DNA of 64,000 nucleotides from Legionella rowbothamii (lineage in GTDB: Bacteria; Pseudomonadota; Gammaproteobacteria; Legionellales; Legionellaceae), in contig NZ_CAAAIM010000001.1 in NCBI RefSeq assembly GCF_900639985.1, forward strand, positions 496,001 to 560,000, in the 5' to 3' direction. Under the pieces are notes generated by a model. It saw nothing but the letters and a program-made list of their open reading frames with translations. It was not told the origin of the DNA and searched no databases. Numbering within the stretch: position 1 is the first letter of the stretch; each line of letters opens with the position of its first letter. Shown piece after piece: positions 1 to 10,945 of the stretch. The position numbers and the translations under genes are program-made.

Positions 1-401
1 CGCTCCATGCTTGTTTAAACAACCCCGCTAAAGCCCAGTATTATACAAATAGTTATTTTAATCAGATCTATTTTCCTGTTGGCGTAGATGAGTACCATAC
101 ACCCAGTCCCGTGAAATATTACGGTTCGATTGCAGGTACAACAGTAGGTGCCTCATTGATCATGGCATCATTTGCTGCTCTTGTATTTAGCCCATTAATC
201 TCTGCAATTATGCTTCCGATAGGCATTACTATTTTAGCGCCTAGCTTGTTTGCTTTATGCGTACCTGAAATGCTTGATACAACCCAGAAAAAAATTGAAG
301 AGTCGCTTATTTTTGACACAGGAATAAGTATATTACAGGATCAGCTGAATAACGAAGACACTCTGCAAGCCGAGCACAAACATCAACGCATGGCAGTATA
401 A
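1..401 (+). CDS. 3' end of a multi-pass membrane protein (partial)
   Basis: The frame is open from base 3 to the stop at 399-401, so this is the C-terminal part (about 132 residues) of a gene that begins upstream of the window. A GTG at 111 is an internal codon, not a convincing start. The visible part has two hydrophobic stretches (around nt 125-215 and 220-270) followed by a hydrophilic tail. A segment reading LNNPAK and the hydrophobic pattern after it resemble the LNNPPK region of the protein at 43705-44499, so the two are probably paralogues. I know no function for this family. Multi-pass proteins like this are common in Legionella and may be effectors or inner-membrane proteins; the sequence does not decide. 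Confidence 0.7.
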   Translation, partial: LHACLNNPAKAQYYTNSYFNQIYFPVGVDEYHTPSPVKYYGSIAGTTVGASLIMASFAALVFSPLISAIMLPIGITILAPSLFALCVPEMLDTTQKKIEESLIFDTGISILQDQLNNEDTLQAEHKHQRMAV

Positions 402-556
402 AAAGAACACATCTTGGGTTATAGAAAAACTGTAACCCAAACAAAACTTACTTCGCGGCTTTTAAAGCTCACATTTTCTGTGTTTTCATGAATCAGCCCC
501 ATGAAAAATTCTAAAATTTGAGCTATGATTCAACTTTTAATTCCAGGAGTTTTTTT

Positions 557-3229
557 ATGAAAGTTGGCCACGACAGTCTATCCACCAAGTGTCAATTGCA
601 CGTAGATGGAAAGACCTATAACTACTACAGCTTAAAAGAGGCTGAAAATAAAAATTTAAAAGGGGTTAGCCGCCTTCCCTACTCTCTTAAAGTACTTCTC
701 GAAAACCTATTACGTTTTGAAGACAACAACACTGTAACCACCAAAGACATTGAAGCGATTGCTGCATGGTTAGACAAAAAAACATCACAGCATGAAATTG
801 CCTTCCGACCAGCTCGCGTACTGATGCAAGACTTTACAGGGGTTCCAGCTGTTGTTGACTTAGCTGCCATGCGTGCAGCGATTGTTAAAATGGGGGGTAA
901 TCCAGACAAGATTTCTCCTTTATCTCCAGTTGATTTGGTCATTGACCATTCAGTTATGGTTGATAAATTTGGTACGAGTGATTCCTTAACCATTAATACC
1001 GAAATTGAAATGGAACGTAACAACGAGCGTTATGAGTTTTTACGTTGGGGGCAAAAAGCATTCAACAACTTCCAAGTTGTTCCTCCTGGAACAGGTATTT
1101 GTCATCAGGTAAACCTAGAATATTTAGGCAAGACCGTATGGAGCAGCAGTGATGATGGCCAATTATACGCCTATCCTGATACCTTGGTAGGTACTGACTC
1201 TCACACAACAATGATTAATGGCTTGGGTGTTTTAGGCTGGGGTGTTGGTGGTATTGAAGCAGAAGCTGCGATGTTAGGCCAGCCTGTATCTATGCTCATT
1301 CCAGAAGTTATTGGCTTCAAGTTACATGGCAAGATGCAAGAAGGAATCACCGCCACCGACTTAGTACTCACAGTAACTCAAATGTTAAGAAAGAAAGGCG
1401 TTGTGGGCAAATTTGTTGAATTCTACGGCCCGGGCTTAAGTGATTTACCACTTGCTGATCGCGCAACTATTTCTAACATGGCTCCAGAATATGGCGCTAC
1501 CTGTGGCTTCTTCCCAGTGGATAAAGAAACCATTCGTTATCTTGAGTTAACAGGTCGTGACGCCCATACAATTGCGCTGGTTGAGGCCTATGCCAAAGCT
1601 CAAGGTATGTGGTACGACAAAGACAGTGAAGATCCAGTATTTACTGATACTTTAGAATTGGATTTAGCCTCTATTGAACCTTCTTTAGCGGGTCCAAAAC
1701 GCCCCCAAGATAAAGTAAATCTACATACATTACCGGTTGAATTTGCTGCTTTCTTAAAAGAAGCAGGTAAAGAGCAAGAAAAAGACAAAGTATTCCCAGT
1801 AAAAGGTCATGACTTTGAAATGAAACATGGTAATGTAGTTATTGCTGCAATTACCAGCTGTACCAATACATCAAACCCAAGTGTGCTTATGGCTGCAGGT
1901 CTTGTTGCTAAAAAAGCGATTGAAAAAGGCTTACAGCGTAAACCATGGGTTAAATCATCATTAGCCCCTGGCTCTAAAGTGGTTACCGATTACCTGAAAC
2001 ATGCGGGTTTACAATCTTATCTGGATCAATTAGGTTTTAACTTGGTTGGTTATGGTTGTACTACGTGTATCGGTAACTCAGGCCCTCTTCCTGATGCGAT
2101 TTCCCATTCAATCAGCGATAATGATTTAGTTGTTGCCTCTGTATTATCTGGAAACCGTAACTTCGAAGGGCGTGTGCATCCGCAAGTAAGAACAAACTGG
2201 CTAGCGTCACCTCCATTAGTTGTTGCTTATGCGCTTTGCGGTACTACTTGCATTGACTTAGCCCAAGAGCCAATTGGCAAGGATAATGAAGGTAATGATG
2301 TATTCCTTAAAGACATATGGCCAACAAATGCAGAAATTGCTACGGAAGTTTCTAAAGTTACTGGTGGCATGTTCCGTAAAGAATATGCGGAAGTATTCCA
2401 AGGTGATGCACACTGGCAGGCAATCAAGACCAGCACGGGCAAAACTTACGAATGGGACGCAGACTCAACCTACATTCAACATCCTCCATTCTTCGATAAC
2501 TTAAAAGCTACTCCAGATCCAATTAAGCCAATTAAACAAGCTTATGTCCTTGCTCTTTTTGGCGACTCCATTACTACAGACCATATTTCTCCTGCGGGTT
2601 CAATTAAAGCCAACTCACCTGCGGGCTTATACTTAAAATCTAAAGGGGTTAGTGAGAAAGAGTTCAACTCCTATGGTTCACGTCGTGGTAACCATGAAGT
2701 GATGATGCGAGGAACTTTTGCGAATATTCGTATTCGTAATGAAATGACTCCAGGTCAGGAAGGTGGTATCACTCGTTATATTCCTACTGGCGATGTAATG
2801 CCAATCTATGATGCAGCGATGCTCTATCAAAAAGGTCATCACGACTTAGTTGTCATTGCGGGTAAGGAGTACGGTACTGGCTCGTCAAGAGACTGGGCTG
2901 CGAAAGGTACGAACTTACTTGGTGTTAAAGCGGTAATTACTGAAAGTTTCGAGCGTATTCACCGTTCTAACTTAATTGGTATGGGCGTATTACCTTTGCA
3001 GTTTATTCAAGATATGACACGTAAAACGCTTGAGTTAACAGGCGATGAGCGCATCAGTATTGATGCTTCTGATTCATTAACTCCCGGCGCTATGGTTAAT
3101 GTGACTATAGAGCGAGCTAATGGTAAGAGCGAACAAATTCAAGCATTGTGCCGTATTGATACTGCTGACGAATTGGAATACTACAAAAATGGTGGAATTC
3201 TGCAGTACGTATTAAGAAACATCGCGTAA
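557..3229 (+). CDS. acnA: Aconitate hydratase A
   Basis: Isomerises citrate to isocitrate in the TCA cycle with a [4Fe-4S] cluster in the cytoplasm. The 890-residue product matches the usual AcnA length. The three cluster cysteines are visible at about residues 435 (SCTNTSNPS) and 501/504 ([11 protein letters not shown]), and the C-terminal swivel domain has the [10 protein letters not shown] substrate loop. The frame is open upstream to 518, but ATG 557 follows an AGGAG eight bases away and gives the family-like N terminus, so I start there. The gene stands alone and is followed by two palindromic hairpins. Some aconitases also serve the methylcitrate cycle, whose prpBCD genes lie at 35.6-39 kb; that link is inference. 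Confidence 0.97.
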   Translation: MKVGHDSLSTKCQLHVDGKTYNYYSLKEAENKNLKGVSRLPYSLKVLLENLLRFEDNNTVTTKDIEAIAAWLDKKTSQHEIAFRPARVLMQDFTGVPAVVDLAAMRAAIVKMGGNPDKISPLSPVDLVIDHSVMVDKFGTSDSLTINTEIEMERNNERYEFLRWGQKAFNNFQVVPPGTGICHQVNLEYLGKTVWSSSDDGQLYAYPDTLVGTDSHTTMINGLGVLGWGVGGIEAEAAMLGQPVSMLIPEVIGFKLHGKMQEGITATDLVLTVTQMLRKKGVVGKFVEFYGPGLSDLPLADRATISNMAPEYGATCGFFPVDKETIRYLELTGRDAHTIALVEAYAKAQGMWYDKDSEDPVFTDTLELDLASIEPSLAGPKRPQDKVNLHTLPVEFAAFLKEAGKEQEKDKVFPVKGHDFEMKHGNVVIAAITSCTNTSNPSVLMAAGLVAKKAIEKGLQRKPWVKSSLAPGSKVVTDYLKHAGLQSYLDQLGFNLVGYGCTTCIGNSGPLPDAISHSISDNDLVVASVLSGNRNFEGRVHPQVRTNWLASPPLVVAYALCGTTCIDLAQEPIGKDNEGNDVFLKDIWPTNAEIATEVSKVTGGMFRKEYAEVFQGDAHWQAIKTSTGKTYEWDADSTYIQHPPFFDNLKATPDPIKPIKQAYVLALFGDSITTDHISPAGSIKANSPAGLYLKSKGVSEKEFNSYGSRRGNHEVMMRGTFANIRIRNEMTPGQEGGITRYIPTGDVMPIYDAAMLYQKGHHDLVVIAGKEYGTGSSRDWAAKGTNLLGVKAVITESFERIHRSNLIGMGVLPLQFIQDMTRKTLELTGDERISIDASDSLTPGAMVNVTIERANGKSEQIQALCRIDTADELEYYKNGGILQYVLRNIA

Positions 3230-3236
3230 AGGAAAA

Positions 3237-3256
3237 CCTGGTTGCAAGCAACCAGG
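3237..3256. repeat. Palindromic element, copy 1 (GGTTGC/GCAACC family)
   Basis: Perfect inverted repeat with 9-base arms (CCTGGTTGC and GCAACCAGG) around AA, seven bases after the acnA stop. It can fold as a hairpin, but no strong T-run follows. A near-identical unit lies 38 bases further on. It may act in acnA mRNA 3'-end formation or stability. Confidence 0.75.
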
Positions 3257-3294
3257 CTACACCAATTTAATTTTTCAAAATATTATTTCCTATA

Positions 3295-3316
3295 ACCTGG
3301 TTGCTTGCAACCAGGT
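3295..3316. repeat. Palindromic element, copy 2 (GGTTGC/GCAACC family)
   Basis: Perfect inverted repeat with 10-base arms (ACCTGGTTGC and GCAACCAGGT) around TT. It is the second copy of the unit at 3237-3256, in the acnA-permease gap. The rest of that gap (3317-3545) holds no ORF and presumably carries the permease promoter. Confidence 0.75.
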
Positions 3317-3545
3317 ATTCCTACTTAAACCAAGCTGCCCACTTGTAATATCTTTTTTCAATATGACCCTATGTTTTTCCCCGCCGCTTATTGTCTTAGC
3401 TACCCCCCGCTGTTATACTGCGCGACTGCTTATTTACTATGAATTCAGATAGGTGCGTGGAGAATTTTTTGCTTTCTTAATCCTTAATTAAAATAGCTTT
3501 GTACCCAAGCAACCTAATGATTTATTTGTACGTTAAGGATTAATC

Positions 3546-4916
3546 ATGAGTCAACCAAAAAAGGTTTTGAGCGTTTTTTCCTTGGTAATGATTAACGTAA
3601 TTGCTGTTGATAGCTTACGTACCTTACCGATTAGTGCCAAACTAGGTTTATCCTTAGTTTCCTATTATGTGATCGCTGCATTTGCCTTTTTTATTCCAGT
3701 TGCTCTTGTAGCAGCGGAGCTAGCCACCGCCTATCCCAATACTGGCGGATTATATGTTTGGGTGAGAGAGGCTTTTGGTAAACGAGCGGGGTTTATTACG
3801 ATTTGGTTACAGTGGATCTACAACGTTGTTTGGTATCCCACCATACTTGCCTTTATTGCTGCTACTCTGTCTTATTTAATTGCCCCTGAGCTTGCAAACA
3901 ATAAGTTTTATTTATTGGGCACCGTAGTTGGGCTCTTCTGGTTATTCACCTTCTTAAATTGCTTTGGTATGAAAGTATCAAGTATTGTGAGTATTATCGG
4001 CGCAACTCTAGGCACAGTCCTTCCCATGTTGGTGATTATTGGATTGGCTCTCATGTGGGCGCTGCAAGGCAAACCAATGGCAGTCGACTATCCTTCGTCA
4101 TGGTTCCCTAATTTTGAGTCATTGGGTAATCTTTCCTTATTTGCTGCTGTTTTATTTGGCCTAATTGGGATGGAAATGTCCGCCGTGCATGCCGAAGAAG
4201 TAAAAAATCCGCAACGCGATTATCCCAGGGCTTTGTTATATTCAACCATTTTAATTATATCTACCCTTTCATTAGGTTCATTAGCTATTGTGGTCGTAGT
4301 TCCTAATGATAGCCTAAGTGTTGTATCAGGCCTAATTGATGCTTATGCCGTTTTCTTTAAGTCCTATCACATGCCTTGGATGACCTCAGTAATTGCCGTG
4401 TTAATCATTCTTGGCGGTTTAAGTGGTGTTTCTGCCTGGATCATTGGCCCAACGAAGGGTTTGCTTGTTTCCGCGCGCGATGGTTCTTTGCCTGAACGAT
4501 TTGCCCGAACCAATAAATATGGTGCACCGACTACCATTCTATTTACACAAGCAATCATTGTTACCATCTTGAGTACCGTCTTTATTTTATTAAATTCAAT
4601 TAATGCAGCCTATTGGATGTTGAGTGATTTAAGCGCCCAAATGGCTTTATTGGTTTATGTCATTATGTTCGCGGCCGCGATTAAACTTAGATATTCAAGA
4701 CCAGATCAGCCACGTGGATATAAAATACCTGGTGGAAATAAAGCGATGTGGTTTATTTCGGGATTAGGTATTTTGTGTTGCCTCAGCGCAATGCTAGTGG
4801 GCTTTGCTCCCCCCTCACAAATTCCAATCGGTGACGTGTTCCTATTTGAATCGTTCTTAGTGGGTGGTTTGATTTTATTCGTCCTAATTCCGTGGTTTTT
4901 TGCTAAAAAGCATTGA
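3546..4916 (+). CDS. APC-superfamily amino-acid permease
   Basis: Predicted inner-membrane amino-acid transporter of 456 residues with about 12 hydrophobic helices. The N-terminal pattern with an early SLRTLPISA stretch followed by GGLYVWVREAFG is typical of the amino acid-polyamine-organocation family, close to glutamate:GABA-antiporter-type proteins in general layout. Substrate cannot be read from the sequence. The start is well supported by AAGGA six bases before ATG 3546. It is a paralogue of the permease at 18693-20054, with similar residues across TM1-TM3. It stands alone, convergent with the giant gene downstream, and a hairpin terminator lies just after it. Legionella use amino acids as their main carbon source, which fits several such permeases here. 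Confidence 0.88.
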   Translation: MSQPKKVLSVFSLVMINVIAVDSLRTLPISAKLGLSLVSYYVIAAFAFFIPVALVAAELATAYPNTGGLYVWVREAFGKRAGFITIWLQWIYNVVWYPTILAFIAATLSYLIAPELANNKFYLLGTVVGLFWLFTFLNCFGMKVSSIVSIIGATLGTVLPMLVIIGLALMWALQGKPMAVDYPSSWFPNFESLGNLSLFAAVLFGLIGMEMSAVHAEEVKNPQRDYPRALLYSTILIISTLSLGSLAIVVVVPNDSLSVVSGLIDAYAVFFKSYHMPWMTSVIAVLIILGGLSGVSAWIIGPTKGLLVSARDGSLPERFARTNKYGAPTTILFTQAIIVTILSTVFILLNSINAAYWMLSDLSAQMALLVYVIMFAAAIKLRYSRPDQPRGYKIPGGNKAMWFISGLGILCCLSAMLVGFAPPSQIPIGDVFLFESFLVGGLILFVLIPWFFAKKH

Positions 4917-4925
4917 AAGACGAAG

Positions 4926-4955
4926 GCTGGGCTGTAAAGCCCAGCACAACTTTTC
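4926..4955 (+). terminator. Hairpin terminator between convergent genes
   Basis: Perfect inverted repeat of 8 bases (GCTGGGCT and AGCCCAGC) around GTAA at 4926-4945, followed by ACAACTTTT. It sits ten bases after the permease stop and upstream of the stop of the convergent gene at 5003. A near copy is found at 15524-15543. Confidence 0.65.
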
Positions 4956-5002
4956 CTGCTGGGACTTTACGGAACCGCAGCCTCCGGATAAATCCTTTGA
5001 CT

Positions 5003-8000
5003 TTACATCCCAAGGTTGATATTACTTTGCTCCTGCGGTGTGTCTACAGCGGGAACTTTAATATCTTGTAGACGTTGTTTGAATGAAGACATCATCGTTT
5101 CTTCCTGAGTCGGTCCTGTAAAGAACGAAACAAACTTTTTAATCAATTTAACAAACGGATTATCCGAGTTTTTATGCAATACATCCTGACATTTCTCACT
5201 CAATCCATGACTTTTTACATCAGCCAGACGCTCAGAAGGCTCTTTAGAATCAACCTCTAACATTGCTTGCATCTTGGAGATTTCCTCTATTTTCTTGCCT
5301 TTAATAAGTACGGAGGTTTCCTTAGTATTAACATAGGCTTTCATCTCATTAAGGCTATCGTGTACCTTAATGATCGAGTCATAATGTGGTACTCGGGCTA
5401 AAAAGTCTTGAACTTCTGCATTGCGTCTTTGTAGGTATTGCATCCGTCCCTGCTCAGGAATATTATCTCCTTCAGCGAGAATACTTTGATATTTTTTCAA
5501 TTGATTGATTTTTTCTTCTCGTCCTGGATTACCTGGTTTTGCACTCTTTATACGCTCTTCCTCTTCAATCACCTGACTTATTATTTTTAAAGATTGATTC
5601 AGTAAAGTACATAAATCTTTTGCCTCATGATTCTTAGAACAAACCTGAGCCCAATGTCCTTTAGACTTCTCTGCAATTTGAGCTTCAGTTTTATCATCAA
5701 CCGCTAAATCCATAATTATTTCAGACTTTTTAGTCATAAAATCAGGACTTATCTGTTGAATAAACGCAGTAGCATAAGGACCTAACTCTCCTTGCATTTG
5801 CTCAACCAAGGTAACGTTTAAATGATTATCAAAAAGTTGTCCTTTATAAGCATCACCAACCAAATAATGATTAGCACCTCTTAATACATTCTGCTCTGAT
5901 GCAGCACTTAACCTACTCAACGCCTTTTCTAATCGCTCAAAAGGCAATAAAGATTCATCAGCTAAACCATCTTGGATTGCAGAAATTACGTGCAGTCGTT
6001 TTTCTTTTTCCTGTGGTACCATTGATTCAGTCGTAATTTTTTCTTTTAATTCATTAAGCACATCATAAATATTGATGATTGCATCATAATTTACTGCGGC
6101 GGTTATACGTTCTTCTGCATAAGCATTAACCTTATCAACCTTATCTGCTTCCTTGCTCACATCAAGTTGTGTTAGCTGCTCTTTAAGCTCAGTTAATAAA
6201 GCCAGTTTTTTTGCTCTGCAAGGATTAGTTTCTGCAAAAGCTTGTTCTTGTTCAATCAAGTTATTTACTGTTTCTAAAGTTTTATTTAACTTAGACAGAG
6301 CCCCTTGTAACTCTTTGTTTATCTCAAGCACAAGAGGAACAACGGTACCTACTGAGGAAGCAATCTTCTCTCCCATCTGCTCATTGAATTCAATCCCATT
6401 AAGAGCTACTGCTTTTGCTTGCTTATAATCAGGTTGTATCGCCTTAAGAAATGCCCCGGCATAAAAACCAAGGGACTCTCCAGCAGATTTTTTAACGGCC
6501 TCCTGCACCTGTTGCTCAAACAACACTGCTTTGAATGATTCTTTTTGCTCGCCAATAATTATTTGAGACGCATCATCAATTCGCTGGGCAATGAGCGCTT
6601 CCATATCTTGGGTAATATCAATTCCTGAAACTATTTCAGCTTTTTTCTTATTGAGCTCGGGCAAAATATATTCGAAAAATGCTTTTGCATGAGGACCAAT
6701 TTGAGCTTCTAATGCACTTTTCAAATTAGCATTGAGATAATTACTAAAGAGCTTATCTTTAAATGCGGCGATTCTTTCAGGGCCAATAACCTCTTGTTGT
6801 TCTTTGATCATGCCCTTCAGATGATTAATACGCTCGTCACATAATTTTATTTTTAGCTCTTTTGCATCCTCAAGCCCTTTAATTAATTCCTGCAATTTGG
6901 GGGCTATGGCAACGATTTTTTTCCCCTGAGCTTTGAAATCTGAAGGCTCCTGCAGCTCTCTTAAATAAGCATTGAAATTAGACACATTATGCACATTATC
7001 TATTTTACTAAGGTAAGGTTGAAGTTCTGCATAATATTGTAAAAACTTTTTCTGATCTGCTTCAGACTCAAAATTTGATTCTCTTACTAAAAGTTGGAAA
7101 TTTTCAAAAATAGTTGTTGGTTTAAGCACTTCATTTTGTGCAGCAAGAACTTCTCCCAACAAGTCCTGTAACTCCAGCTCATCATAAGCATTATCAATAA
7201 AATCTACGGTAAATTTTGGATCAACTTCAGCGAGTAAAGGTTGGACCAAATCATAGGCTCTTGATGCTTTTTCTTGCAATTCTGGAAAATCATTGGTAAG
7301 TGCAGAGCTAGGAACGTCACATTCAAGACGAATCTGTGCCAAATCATCAAAAGCATCAATTTGTTCGGCGAACTCATTATAATTTGCACTTGTCAGCTTT
7401 CCTCGTGCAACATCGGCAGGACTCGCAGCGTGTATGTCATTTTTTCGTTTTTCTTCTCTAGCTAAACGTTTTTGAGTGTCAGAAAGATCTAAGAGCAATA
7501 CAAGCCCATCCTGATCTTTTTTAAACTCAGTAGCCACATTGACTATAAGGGACTCATAAAAACGGTCAAAACGTTCCTTAACAACATCCGAATAGGTTCC
7601 TGGCTTTAAGCCTAAATGAAACTCAGCACTATCCGCTGCTTCCATAAAAATAGCACCAAATTCAGAACGAATTTCTTTCAGACGCGCCAGAGCTAAATCA
7701 TGGCTAAGCGCGCCAATTTCTGAAACCTGCATTTGGAACTTAGCAATGGTATTCAATACTTTATTGGCTGTACCAGGTCCAAATGACAAGCCATTTAATC
7801 CATCAACAAAACTTTTAACTTGCTTGTTAACCTCTTCTTGCGAAGCTAAAGAAGCTTCATCTACGCCTTTAAGGCGATTAAGAGCTACCGGCAATTGATA
7901 TAGTTTTTCTGCAATTAATTGCACATATGAGGTTGGCGCGGGCTCAGGACCATATACAGGCCCTTGCTCTTCTTCCACTGGAGCAACAACCGTGGTTTCA

Positions 8001-10801
8001 GAAGGAACTCTATCTGCTAAACCTCGTTCTACAATTTTTTGCTGATTTTTCCAAGCCTGAATCACATCAATCTGAGATGCGTCATTAGAAGCATTTAAAT
8101 AGTCCCCACTTTTCGCCATAGGCTCTTTTACATAATCACCTAGAATCGGAATATTTTTTATAGGCTCAAGTAAATCAAGTCCTTCTTGAAGAATCGCTTT
8201 TAATCCAGGGTTTCGAGCCGCTTCAATTAAATGGAATTTACTCGTATTAATGTTTTGGAGTAACGCACTAAAAGCTCCCCACAAGTGCCAAGTGCGCGTG
8301 AAAATATTCGTAGCATCCGCGGTGTTATTTAATGCTTCAAGCTCCTTCAAACCAACGTGCATATAATGCAATGAGTTAATCAGCTGTTTATACATGACCA
8401 CGTCTTCACTATCTTTATGAAGATCCTTGTATGGCAAATGTTTTGGGTCCAGATCCAGCTCATCAGTGCCCTCTTTTTTAGGTAACTGCTTCCAGACTTC
8501 TGGAGATAAATTATCTCTTAAATAATTTTGGAATTTATCCTGCAAGAAGTTATCCACTGATTGAGAGAGCTTTAATTCACTGAGCATTCCAAACAATGTT
8601 TTCTTACCAACCTCCTCTCCTTTAGCAGTAAGTGGCTCAGAAGTGACTTCTTTTGCTTTTTGCACTTGTTCCTTGTCAAGATATGTGTTTCTATCTTGTT
8701 TGGCCTTAGTTTCTAATGCTGCTAACTTGCCATCGATTAACGTATCCTGCTGGAGCATATGAGCTAAATATAAAGGAGGATCTTTAGGATCATGAGCCGT
8801 TGGCGAATTTAAAATAGCAACTAACTGCTCATTAAGACTCTCATAAGCAGATCCCATTCCAACTAACTGAGGTTGAAACTTTTTATATTGAACACGTAAA
8901 AACTCTTTATCTTCTGCAGTTAATGACTTGTACAAAGGCTCATCATTTACGGTATTTCTTGGTGGCTCGCCTTGCTGCGCATATTCTCTTAAATAGTCAA
9001 AAAATTGTTTCACCCCATCACGAGCCTGTTCTAACTTTGTGACGTGATTTGCTGCAACAATACCTTGTTTATGATAATGCTCAGCAGATTTACCGTCTTC
9101 AAAATGAATGACATAAGGTGCATAAGGTTGTACATCAGCGCTTAACTTCGTCGTCTTCTCATTTGCCACATAAGCAACCTCTTCAGCGTGACTCATGGTG
9201 TTATCAATAAGTCTCGTTCTAAAGTTTGCTTGTGCTTTACTTTGCTCAATATGTTCCATCACATCATTTTTACAGGCTAATACTTTAGAGAAATGATTTG
9301 AACCATACAGTTGTTTGTATTCAGAACTCCATAATCTGGAGACGATATTAGTTCCTGTAGGCAGTGTTAATGCATCAACAATAAGTTTATCAATACCTGG
9401 ATGCTGGGCAGCAAAATGAGTTTGAAACTGTTTGTAATCAGCTAAAAGAGCATCTCGCTCAGTTTGAGAAACATTCGCTAAACTCCACTTGCATAAAGCC
9501 TGGTGAATACTGTTGTAGGAATTGAGTCGGTCAAAGAAGCGAGTTGCAGCCTCTTTAGCAGTATTATCGTCTGCCTCAAATCGTGCTTCGTTCAATCGAG
9601 TAGCTTGATTTGCTTTTCGTTTTTCAACAAATCGCTCATCCATCATAACCTTTAAGCCTTCAATTGGCTTGATTTTTTCACCTACCTCCAACTTGCCCTT
9701 ATCCCCGGCCAAATAGCGCACCATAGTGCCTAAATTTGAATCCATATACTCAGTGGCGGAATCCAACACCCCTGCTGTTTGCGCAATGGCTTCGACTTGA
9801 GTAGCTAATTGAGTATAATAAGTGTTCATTTGCATCAACACCGGATCCGTTAAGGTTCCTGGTTTTAAACTCATTCCTTCCTCAATTTTTTCTAATTCAG
9901 CAAGTAATTGAGGCAATAAGTCGTGTTTAATTTCATTCAGTTTATCGGCGGCATCCAAATAAGCTTGTTTTGTTAATGGGGCTGCTGTATTTACCAGATC
10001 AGTACTGTGAGCAATTAACTTACGTATGACTCCTATATAACTAGGTAATCCCAAGAGACCACTTTTGGTACTCAATTTTTCAAAGTACTCTTTGGTTTCA
10101 TTTGCTCGTTGAATCATTGCCTTTTGATAGTCTTCTGGACTGGTAATTGACTTAGTTGCAATACCTGAAGCCCCTGTTGCCACAAGTTTTTGCAAGGCCT
10201 CAAAACGACGAGGTAAATCAAAAATAAATGTACTTAAGTTTTCAAGACTTTGCTCTTTGGTATGCTTGGCATGGGGAAGCTGTTGTATTGCTCCAGCAAG
10301 AAGCGCACCCGCACTTTCTTCGGGTTTGGATGGAGTAAATTGTCCTAATGCATTAGCCGCAACAGCCATTTTCGGCATTAGATCTTTGATATGGGGAGCC
10401 ACAATTTCTTGAATATCAGAACTACTGTGGTTAATTAATTCCAGTGCAGCAGCTACTTCATGCACCGCATTATATCCAGCTTTAGCGAGATCTGTATAAA
10501 TACCTATCTTGTATCTATCTCGTTTAATATCAAGATTTTCAATTCTGGAGATTGCCTTTTCAACATTTTCCAAGGCATTAAGTAGTTTTTTAAGAACAGC
10601 AACTTGTGATGGGTCAGTTGAGGAAACCTTAAATGGAGCTTTTTCATCATCCCTTACAAAGTAAGCGGCTAGCTCAGGAGAAAAATACTCACCCTGTGTA
10701 ATCGCATCAAGAATACTTGTTCTTATATTCTTACAAGTATCCGCAATTTTTAAGTCTTCTTTAAACTGGATGATATATTTTTCAAGGTCTCTATGATTCA
10801 T
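5003..10801 (-). CDS. Giant coiled-coil protein, SidH-like candidate Dot/Icm effector
   Basis: A 1,932-residue, mostly helical, charged protein with long heptad-like stretches and no signal peptide or clear transmembrane segment. No catalytic motif was recognised. The middle (about residue 960) has a Pro/Glu-rich linker. The strongest clue is its neighbour: the gene immediately upstream on the same strand closely resembles LubX, and in L. pneumophila lubX lies next to sidH, which encodes a large (over 2,000 residue) effector that LubX ubiquitinates for degradation. I therefore infer a SidH/SdhA-like effector. Direct similarity to SidH could not be checked. The start ATG at 10801 is preceded by TTGGG nine bases away and by an AT-rich block (TATTATATATATAG) that could hold a -10 element. 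It is separated from the U-box gene by 144 bases, so it may have its own promoter. Confidence 0.8.
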   Translation of the reverse strand: MNHRDLEKYIIQFKEDLKIADTCKNIRTSILDAITQGEYFSPELAAYFVRDDEKAPFKVSSTDPSQVAVLKKLLNALENVEKAISRIENLDIKRDRYKIGIYTDLAKAGYNAVHEVAAALELINHSSSDIQEIVAPHIKDLMPKMAVAANALGQFTPSKPEESAGALLAGAIQQLPHAKHTKEQSLENLSTFIFDLPRRFEALQKLVATGASGIATKSITSPEDYQKAMIQRANETKEYFEKLSTKSGLLGLPSYIGVIRKLIAHSTDLVNTAAPLTKQAYLDAADKLNEIKHDLLPQLLAELEKIEEGMSLKPGTLTDPVLMQMNTYYTQLATQVEAIAQTAGVLDSATEYMDSNLGTMVRYLAGDKGKLEVGEKIKPIEGLKVMMDERFVEKRKANQATRLNEARFEADDNTAKEAATRFFDRLNSYNSIHQALCKWSLANVSQTERDALLADYKQFQTHFAAQHPGIDKLIVDALTLPTGTNIVSRLWSSEYKQLYGSNHFSKVLACKNDVMEHIEQSKAQANFRTRLIDNTMSHAEEVAYVANEKTTKLSADVQPYAPYVIHFEDGKSAEHYHKQGIVAANHVTKLEQARDGVKQFFDYLREYAQQGEPPRNTVNDEPLYKSLTAEDKEFLRVQYKKFQPQLVGMGSAYESLNEQLVAILNSPTAHDPKDPPLYLAHMLQQDTLIDGKLAALETKAKQDRNTYLDKEQVQKAKEVTSEPLTAKGEEVGKKTLFGMLSELKLSQSVDNFLQDKFQNYLRDNLSPEVWKQLPKKEGTDELDLDPKHLPYKDLHKDSEDVVMYKQLINSLHYMHVGLKELEALNNTADATNIFTRTWHLWGAFSALLQNINTSKFHLIEAARNPGLKAILQEGLDLLEPIKNIPILGDYVKEPMAKSGDYLNASNDASQIDVIQAWKNQQKIVERGLADRVPSETTVVAPVEEEQGPVYGPEPAPTSYVQLIAEKLYQLPVALNRLKGVDEASLASQEEVNKQVKSFVDGLNGLSFGPGTANKVLNTIAKFQMQVSEIGALSHDLALARLKEIRSEFGAIFMEAADSAEFHLGLKPGTYSDVVKERFDRFYESLIVNVATEFKKDQDGLVLLLDLSDTQKRLAREEKRKNDIHAASPADVARGKLTSANYNEFAEQIDAFDDLAQIRLECDVPSSALTNDFPELQEKASRAYDLVQPLLAEVDPKFTVDFIDNAYDELELQDLLGEVLAAQNEVLKPTTIFENFQLLVRESNFESEADQKKFLQYYAELQPYLSKIDNVHNVSNFNAYLRELQEPSDFKAQGKKIVAIAPKLQELIKGLEDAKELKIKLCDERINHLKGMIKEQQEVIGPERIAAFKDKLFSNYLNANLKSALEAQIGPHAKAFFEYILPELNKKKAEIVSGIDITQDMEALIAQRIDDASQIIIGEQKESFKAVLFEQQVQEAVKKSAGESLGFYAGAFLKAIQPDYKQAKAVALNGIEFNEQMGEKIASSVGTVVPLVLEINKELQGALSKLNKTLETVNNLIEQEQAFAETNPCRAKKLALLTELKEQLTQLDVSKEADKVDKVNAYAEERITAAVNYDAIINIYDVLNELKEKITTESMVPQEKEKRLHVISAIQDGLADESLLPFERLEKALSRLSAASEQNVLRGANHYLVGDAYKGQLFDNHLNVTLVEQMQGELGPYATAFIQQISPDFMTKKSEIIMDLAVDDKTEAQIAEKSKGHWAQVCSKNHEAKDLCTLLNQSLKIISQVIEEEERIKSAKPGNPGREEKINQLKKYQSILAEGDNIPEQGRMQYLQRRNAEVQDFLARVPHYDSIIKVHDSLNEMKAYVNTKETSVLIKGKKIEEISKMQAMLEVDSKEPSERLADVKSHGLSEKCQDVLHKNSDNPFVKLIKKFVSFFTGPTQEETMMSSFKQRLQDIKVPAVDTPQEQSNINLGM

Positions 10802-10945
10802 AATTGTTACCCAAATAATGAATTAACTATATATATAATAGTCGAAAAAGAGACCAATTTGGCAATAAGGCTCGAGAACTTAGCAAAATCTTAACAATTA
10901 ATTTTTTTTTTGATAACAATAAAAACCAAGTGAGCAAATTATGAA

